From positions 697,125 through 761,124 of the forward strand of contig CAMXCT020000125.1 in assembly GCA_947184155.2 (NCBI GenBank): a DNA stretch of 64,000 bases, read 5' to 3'. Source of the stretch: Cladocopium goreaui. Taxonomy: Eukaryota; Sar; Dinophyceae; Suessiales; Symbiodiniaceae. How positions within the stretch are numbered: position 1 is the stretch's first letter; each line of letters begins with the position of its first letter. Positions 46,201-55,200 of this stretch are shown one piece after another. Under the pieces are notes generated by a model that was given only the letters and a program-made list of their open reading frames with translations, was not told the origin of the DNA and made no database searches. Both the position numbers and the translations under genes were made by a program.

Positions 46201-49200
46201 GAGCAAACACAGGAAACCCAGGGTCTCTGCCTGGACCGTCCAGCCACAGACGCTGGGAACTGACTCGCAAGGTCGAACTGATGCTGTATCTGTAACTGTT
46301 CCTGAAGATTCGGTGGCAGAATTGATTCTGCACTGCTCACGCACGTCAGCTCTAACCCGCGCGACCCGGCCCAACCCGCTCGCGGACCCAGGGCTGCGCC
46401 GCGCAGACCGTCGAGGCTGAAAAAAAAAAGCGGTTGCATGTTGAGTGGTTCAGCATGCTGTCTGTTGGGTAATAGCGTTGCGTCGTAGTCTTGACCTGGT
46501 CGGTCTTTTTCCAGGCTGCCCGCTCGGGCAGCCTGGCCCACCCTCCCTACCTCCCCACATGGGGCCTGCCAGCAACTCTGCCGCAACACTTACAGCAGAA
46601 GCACCGCCAGGCCACATCAGAGGAACCGCATCATCACAGAAACCGCCCGTCAAAGAAAAGTTCGAGACAAAAAATCTTTCTGCGGTCCAAGCAACACCTG
46701 GCAGCACAGAAAAAGGATCAAGATGACGAAAGCACAAAATAAAATAGTTCTTTGGTAGAGATCCACAGCGCAGCCTGCAGTTGTTGGCATCGACAGCAAC
46801 AGAGCGCAAAAGTACCTAGCCGCAAAAGGACAGGACGCGTATATGGAGCTAGCTATCAAAGCAAGATGCGCAGAAACGAGACAATTCAGTCTCTTGCACG
46901 AATTGTCTCCTTTTATCTCCTTTTTGTGTGATCAAAATCCTGACAAGACCTGTAGCACTTTGTCCCGCAGTGGGGCCGAGTCTAAGCGTGTCACGAATGG
47001 TTTTGATTTGGCCGTCGCGACCCCAGTCTTCCCACATTGGGTCAACAATGAGTCTGGCAGCCAAGAAAACATCACGTGGCCGTCGTCATTCATGTCTTCC
47101 CACGCCTGCCACGTGAAACGAAGGTGGATGTCAGGTTGTGCCACGCCTGCCACGCAAAGTGCGGCGCGGCGCCCCGGCGCCAAATCCCGGCCCAAGGGCG
47201 CCACCCAGTACCATAAGTGGCACGCCTGCCACGCAAAACGACGGTAGATGTGAGATTGTGCCACGCCTGCCACGTGAAACGAAGGTGGATGTCAGATTGT
47301 GCCACGCCTGCCACGCAAAGTGGCGCGGCGCCCCGGCGCCAAATCCCGGCCCAAGGGCGCCACCCAGTACCATCAGTGGCACGCCTGCCACGCAAAACGA
47401 CGGTAGATGTGAGTTTGTGCCACGCCTGCCACGTGAAACGAAGGTGGATGTCAGGTTGTGCCACGCCTGCCACGCAAAGTGCCGCGGCGCCCCGGCGCCA
47501 AATCCCGGCCCAAGGGCGCCACCCAGTACCATCCACACCAGTGCCATGAGTGCCACGCCTGCCACGTGAAACGAAGGTGGATGTCAGGTTGTGCCACGCC
47601 TGCCACGCAAAGTGCCGCGGCGCCCCGGCGCCAAATCCCGGCCCAAGGGCGCCACCCAGTACCATAAGTGGCACGCCTGCCACGCAAAACGACGGTAGAT
47701 GTGAGATTGTGCCATGCCTGCCACGTGAAACGAAGGTGGATGTCAGATTGTGCCACGCCTGCCACGCAAAGTGGCGCGGCGCCCCGGCGCCAAATCCCGG
47801 CCCAAGGGCGCCACCCAGTACCATCAGTGGCTCGCCTGCCACGCAAAACGACAGTAGATGTGAGTTTGTGCCACGCCTGCCACGTGAAACGAAGGTGGAT
47901 GTCAGGTTGCCTGCCACACCTGCCACGTCAGATTGTGCCACGCCTGCCACGCGGCGCGGCGCCCCGGCGCCAAATCCCGGCCCAAGGGCGCCACCCAGTA
48001 CCATCAGTGGCACGCCTGCCACGTGAAACGAAGGTAGATGTGAGTTTGTGCCACGCCTGCCACGTGAAACGAAGGTGGATGTCAGGTTGTGCCACGCCTG
48101 CCACGCAAAGTGCCGCGGCGTCACAGGCGCCCAAGCCAGTCCAAGCGCGCCACCCAGTGCCATGAGTGCGACGCCTGCCACGTGAAACGAAGGTAGATGT
48201 GAGTTTGTGCCACGCCGGCGTCACAGGCGCCCAAGCCAGTCCAAGCGCGCCACCCAGTGCCATGAGTGCCACGCCTGCCACGCAAAACGACGGTAGATGT
48301 GAGTTAGTGCCCCAAGCGCGCCACACAGTACCATGAGTGCCACGCCTGCCACGCAAAACGACGGTGGATGCGAGTTTTGTGCCACGCCTGCCACGTAAAA
48401 CAAAGGTGGATGTCACCAAGTGCCACGCCTGCCACGGATGTCACCAAGTGTGTTTTTTTTTTGTGTGTGTGTGTGTTGTGTGTGTGTGTTGTGTGTGTGT
48501 TGTGTGTGTTGTTGTGTGTGTGTGAATGTCACCAAGTGTCTTTTGCGCGTGTGTGTGTGTTGTTGTGTTGTTGTGTTGTTGTGTGTGTGTGTTGTTGTGT
48601 GTTGTGTCTGTTGGTGTGTGTGTGTGTGCGTGTTGTGTGTGTGTTGTTGTGTGTTGTGTCTGTTGGTGTGTGTGTGTGTGTGCGTGTTGTGTGTGTGTTG
48701 TTGTGTGTTGTGTCTGTTGGTGTGTGTGTGTGTGTGCGTGTGTGTTGTGTGTGTGTTGTGGTGACAAAGTGTATGTTGATAAAGCGTGTGTGGACAAAGT
48801 GTTTGTGGACAAAGTGTTTGTGGACAAAGTGTGTGGTGACAAAGTGTGTGTGGACAAAGAGTGTATGTTGATAAAGCGTGTGTGGACAAAGTGTGTGGTG
48901 ACAAAGTGTGTGTGGACAAAGTGTTTTGGACAAAGTGTTTGTTGATAAAGTGTGTGTGGACAAAGTGTGGAGGAGGGCGGAGGAGGAGAAGGCGGAGGAG
49001 GAGCCCGGGATACAGAATCAAAAACAAGAACCCCACACAAAGATGTGGGGAACAAACAATATGAGACTTCGAAGCACGTGCACTCTTGATAGGAAGACAA
49101 GTTTGGAAGAAAAGGCACGGAAACGGAAGGAATCAACAACAGAAACGAAAGAGATGCAGAAGATAGACTAGAAGATGAAATCATAATGAACAAGATGCAA

Positions 49201-52200
49201 AATTCCGCACTCCTTGTGTTCAGAACCCCGCAGTCTATTGCGCTAACTTTCTTTAACAAGGGGAGTTTATAATATGACGGACGAAGTCGAAAATTGCAAT
49301 TCTCATTTCAATTGTAAGATTTGTAAGCAGGGTCATTAACATGACGGGGTAGAATAGGTGAATAGGGTACGGTACTACACGACAAGACTCCAAACACATC
49401 GGTAGATGAAATGACTGATAAGTTCATATAAGTTCATATTGTCTCAACAACTTTGTACCTACAATTGTTCGCAATTGTTCCCAAGTGCCACGACTTGGAC
49501 TATATATAATGTATTATAATGTACTGTAACGGAAATCGAAACTAGAGAGTCTTTGGATCGTTCAGCAAGCCAACTTGATGATCTTGCAGGAGGTGTCTCC
49601 GCATGAAGGCGGCAAGAAGATGTGCATCACTTGGTCTGTGGATTTCTTTTGGTGCAATGAGCTACCAGGACCTGAGGTTCCCATCCTCAGTGGTGGGCTT
49701 TTGGCAATCTCTCGCAAGTGGTGGCACGAGAGTGGTGGTCGCACGTCAGAATTGAGCGGGATTGGTGCCAGACTTCCCACAATTCCAGAACTGGTGGATA
49801 GATAGGGTCTGAAAGGGTCTGATAGGGTCGATCATCCCACCATCCCCAACTTCTGTGAATCAGCCAATGCAGCCAATGGCTGCTTGACAGGCTATGATCC
49901 ATCCATGCGGTCCTGGGGCGGCGAAAACATTGATCAGTCCTTACGAACCTGGCTCTGTGGTGGCGAGATTGTCTATGCAGAAGGTTCCAGAGTAGCGTTC
50001 CACGCTTGCACCTGGAGCCCTCATATTCCAAACAGAATGCCACACATAGAGAGACATAGAGCGTGTTGAATTCCTCAACCCATTCCTAGCACCCCCCCAT
50101 TTATGAAGCAGATCGTATGAAAGCAGGGTGACATTGATCTTAATCTTCAATGATTGATCTACATTGATCTTCACTGATCTTCATCGATCTACATTGATCT
50201 TCAATGATCTACATTGATCTACATTGATCTTCAATGATCTACATTGATCTACATTGATCTTCAATGATCTAATTACATTGATCTACATCGACCTACATTG
50301 ATATACATTGATCTTCATCGATCTCCATTGAACATCATTGATCTAGAATCTATGTTGATCTATGTTGATCTATATGGAGCTCATCGATCTAATTTGTCTT
50401 CAAGATGAAGATATGAAAGTGGGCAAAATATTGTGCATAGATCGATTCCATGGAGGGCCATCCTGTGACATCTACTAGATTACCAGTACCACACTATGGA
50501 AAGCTGAACATCTAAAGAGTCAGAGTGCGGTGTCTTCGCGGTAGGTCTCTAAAGAGGCACAGACTCTTGCCATCTCTTGATCTCAGGCATATGTGGCGGG
50601 AACCAGGCAATCCTAAAACGATGCTGCACTATGCAATCCCAGAAGGTGACGTCTTGAGGAACCGGTTGCGGGCTGCAAGAGCTTGGATGGGGCCATGGGT
50701 GCAGAAAGTGCAGAGTTTCCAAGAATTTCAAGACATCGAAACTGGGAGCCTTGCCAACTTTGATGATATTAAAGGCCGACTGCAATGCGGCACTTTCCAG
50801 GACTATTTGTTGCGATTTGAAGATTTGTTTGTGGGGACAGGCATGCTGCCAAGCTCAGTCTTCCACTTGAAGGACATGAATGGAAAGTGCCTGACATTGG
50901 ATTTGTACACCAAAAAACTTTACTTGCACGACTGTATTGCAGACTGCGAAGGCCAGATTTGGCACAGGTCCAATTCGCTGTCAAGGGAAGACTTGCAGTG
51001 CTGCAGTGGCTTAAAATTGTGGAACTACAATTATTGTCTTTCCTGGTATGGCGGCGATGTTCAGGCTGTAGACTGCTCCTATTTTGGAAGTTCCCCATAC
51101 CAAAGTTTTGGGTTGGCCATCACAGAATCAGGAGAAGCCATGATAACAGCTCCGGCTCTCAAAGATGAGCAGTACTGCTTGAATTCTGGCACGTTCTCAA
51201 GGTTCGTTGCCTTGCTGGATATCACCCGGGCAAATCGTACATCAACATTGGAGCTGCTGAGCCCGGGCATCTTCCGAGCAGTCACCAGCTCGGGGCTTTG
51301 CCTCGTGAGCAAGTCGCAGGCTGGACAGGCCGGACTGGCTGCTGTTGAATGGGGGTCATGCGCCTCAGCTGCTGCACTGGAGGTAATTGGAGATAGTGAG
51401 GGCCGAAAGCAGCTGCAGGTGGATGATCAATGTTTGGATGCTGCCCAAGGGACTGGCATATCTCTGTATCCTTGCCATCCACCAGAAGAGCGACTCCCGA
51501 ACCAGGTCTTCATTGCAGAGGAAGGTGGGCCTCTGTGCTGGCCTTTTGGGGATGCAGACGACGGAGACTCTCATTTGAGATGTTTGAGCGAAGGGAAGCT
51601 GGAAGAGCCGGAAGTAGTGCTGCAGCCATGCGCGAACTTGCCTGGTAAGTCATCCCAAGAAGATCAGGGTCAAGTGTTTCTCAAGCGTTCACATGGTGAT
51701 TCTTTTATTTTACAGTCGGCCTCTGGCAAGTGTCTATCTGCCGACTTGGAACATCCTGTTAATGTGAATGGAGATGAAGCCTTCTTTCTTGCCATGGGCA
51801 AATGTTCCCAACGCTGGATGCATCAGGAAAACGCCATTGCCATGAAGCTGCGCGGAGATTTGTGGTGTTTAGCCGCATCTGATTTCCAGCACCCAGTTCT
51901 CACAAGTTGTTGGCCCGATGACTTGACGCAGCACTTTGAGACTCAGAGACTGGGAAACAGCCGCGTTGCCCTTCGCAAGCGACCACACTGGGCAGACAGT
52001 GGCCGTGAACGCTTCCCCGCGTTGTGTTTGGATACCTCGCCATCACACAGGATACCTATCATCACAGCCCCCTGCGGTGCAGAGCAGGCTTTGTGGACAA
52101 CTGAGTGGGAAGAAGTGCCACTGGAGACACAGCTATTCCAACAACGCAAGAAAGTGGACCAAGTATGAACTCTTGGGATCCATCTTAGCCCCATTGACTC

Positions 52201-55200
52201 TTCGGCCAACTGCGTCCTCGCAAGTTTCTCTCTGGAAATCATGCCGACATTGCACTTCTCACTGCTCGATGCAAGCTTGAAACTGGACCAAGTGTAAAGA
52301 ATAGTGGTGTAATTTGAGTGCCGACGGTGGCCCGAAGATGTTTGTGAGGCTTCTGAGACTGAAACAACAACTGATGGTCGACCGATTTGAAACGCCAGTG
52401 ATGCTGATGCACGAAAAGTGATGGAAAGTGGACAACCATCAAAGAGTCAGATCTGCGACCTGTGCTGGTGATCCAAAATGTCCAATGCATTTGAATATTG
52501 GAATATTTGGAATTATTTGGAATGAAAATTGCTCCCTGCCATCCTGCTGCCACTGTTTGTCAACATGTTCACCGAATTACAGCGCATTAACACCACTGCA
52601 GTTCAGTTTCCACCACAGTTAATCTTCCATGACATTTCATGGGCAGCTTTATTTCTTTCATCATACTCTATTATTTTCTGTTTTTTCAGGTTTACTGACA
52701 CTTGAAGCCCTTCCTAGTGCGAAGACTCAGCGACGCTCCATGACCAGGCTTCCGCAGAGCGTTCCTCTGCCTTGGTGGAGCTTGCTCGAAGTGCCGGATC
52801 TTTGGGAGACTTGGAACTTCTTTCGCTGCTCGGTAGGCAGCTGACCCCATGCCAACCGTTTGAAGGGCAGTCTGTAACTGACGATCTTTACTTGTGGCTA
52901 TAAGATGCTATAAGTAAGGTCTTAACTTCTTAACTCGGTTCATGCTAGCCTACTGTCCCACGTTAAGACATCTTTTTCCTTTTCCACTCTTTGGGCCTTC
53001 ATGTCATGAACACGCGTAACATGTGCATGCATTGTTTTGCAACTGGAGGTTGGACCTGATGGACGAGGATGCTTTGACTGAAGCAATCAAGAGACTCAGG
53101 TGGGATTTGCTTCCCCAGATTTCACCAGTGGCAGAATAAGCGGACGATTTTCGGATGATTTTGAGGCCTTCCGTTGTCTTCCATGCTGGGGGCATCTTCC
53201 GGCGCTGCCAGAAGCCCATGGAGGAAATGGTGCAACCAAACATTGCGATGGCAGAGGCTGGAGTTCGGCTCAATGTGTGCACTACATCCTGCGAATGTGT
53301 CGGTTTGTATGTTGGCATGTCCCATTCTTTTTTCCTATTGATGAGAGCATGGATCCAAAGCTATGCATGTAGAGCAAAGCCTGCTAACCTTGTGTTTTTT
53401 CTTGTTGCTTTCTGAGTTCACCGATGTCATCGCGCCATTCCCATTCATCCCTGCTTTATGGCGCATTTAGAGCCATTTTGGAACAAGAAGCGGTGTCACA
53501 GCTACTCATATTTTAATTCAGCTCCACCTAGTGACCTAGTGCTAGTCGCGCTAGTCCCAAAGAAGGGCAAGGCGATGGAAACTTGGTCTGGCTTGGAACC
53601 CCGTTCGATGAGTAGCTTGACCGTCACAGTACTTTTGCTGAGCGGTCGCGACACCGAAGTGTCGATTTCCATAGACTCCACGGTTGGTGACCTCAAGGCC
53701 GTTGCTGAGGAGTCTTTGGGTCAAGGCTGTCTAACCTTGGTGTCCATGGATGGCCATGTCTTAGACCCAGATCTTCATCTTTCCGCAGCAGGGCTTCATG
53801 ATGGTGAGACCCTGAGCGCAGTTGCACGACAAATGAAGCTGGCTGCCACAGACAGGGCCTTTGCCTTGTGGTATTTAGGTGGTGTTGTCACACGCGGCCA
53901 TCCGAAAGATGGTGGTCAAAGCCAACAAATCCGGAATCTGACAAAGGTGATTGAAGTCCATGCTACTGATCATGCATTTGCTGCCATCGTTGCAGATGGA
54001 AGTGTTGCTACTTGGGGTGATCTCAGATATGGAGGCAACAGTGGTGAAGTCCAGGAGCATTTGCAGGATGTGCAGGAAATTCAGGCTACGTCTTTTTCTT
54101 TTGCCGCCATTGTGGGCATCCAGCGAGAAGTGGTGACTTGGGGAGATCGTGTGGCCGGAGGCGATAGCAGTGGAGTGAGGGCACAACTCCGAAATGTGAA
54201 GGCAATCCAGGCATCAAAGGCTGCATTTGCAGCAATCTTGGAAGATGGAGTTGGCTCAGTTGTTTGTTGGGGTGACCCCCGCCATGGTGGTGACAATCTT
54301 GGAGTTCAGGATCAACTCAGGAACATCAAGGAAATTCAAGCCACCAGTAGCGCTTTCGCAGCTCTTAGTGGTGACGGGACAGTAGTTACCTGGGGCCATC
54401 CACAGTATGGTGGGGACAGCCAGGAAATCCAAGGAGAGCTCAAACATGTTTGCCAAATTCAAGCCTCACGAAGGGCTTTTGCCGCGATTCGAGCTGACGG
54501 TGAAGTCGTTGCCTGGGGTGATCAGCATTGTGGTGGGGACAGTAGCTCAGTGCAAACACAGCTCAAGAATGTAAAGCAGATTCAAGCATCTTTTGGTGCA
54601 TTTGCTGCCATTCTGGCCAATGGTTCGGTTGTTGCCTGGGGTGATCAGTCCCGTGGCGGTGACTGCAGCAACTTCAGCCACCTACTCAGAAATGTGACAC
54701 AAATTCAAGCTGGTTGCGCTGCTTTTGCTGCAATTCGAAGCGATGGTTCTGTGATTTCATGGGGTGCTCCTTCATACGGTGGAGACTCCAGCTATGTCCA
54801 AAGTCAGCTCAAAGGAGTGCAGCAGATACAGGCCACTCGCACAGCATTTGCTGCCATCCTTGCGGATGAAACGGTTGTTACCTGGGGAGATCCGGATGGT
54901 GGTGGTGATAGTAGAAGAGTCAAAGATCAGCTCCAAGGGGTGAAGCAAATTCAAGCGACATCGTATGCCTTCGCAGCACTTCTTTCAGACGGAACTGCCA
55001 TTACTTGGGGGCACTCTGAGTGTGGCGGCACTCGCCCACAACGGCAAGTATTTGGAAAATCTCCCCCGATGTCAGTGCCCGCTAAAGGCACTTAGTGTAG
55101 CCATGCATGAACCATGAGCCTTGCATGAATGGGCTTCCCACATTTGTGCACCTGAATGTCATTGCTTCCGAATTTGGCATGTTTTTTAGCCAGCCATCAG

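Noticed and set aside
47090..48181. A 363-residue minus-strand ORF and several + strand ORFs across the GC-rich array
   Set aside because: They follow the tandem repeat period and exist in several frames on both strands. They are artefacts of a stop-poor repeat.
47099..48440. CRISPR-like appearance (short repeats with alternating spacers)
   Set aside because: The spacers are themselves repeated in a higher-order unit and the context is an intron of a eukaryotic gene.
53575..55095. HERC-type ubiquitin ligase
   Set aside because: There is a ubiquitin-like domain and RCC1-like repeats but no HECT or RING domain. The ORF ends right after the repeats.
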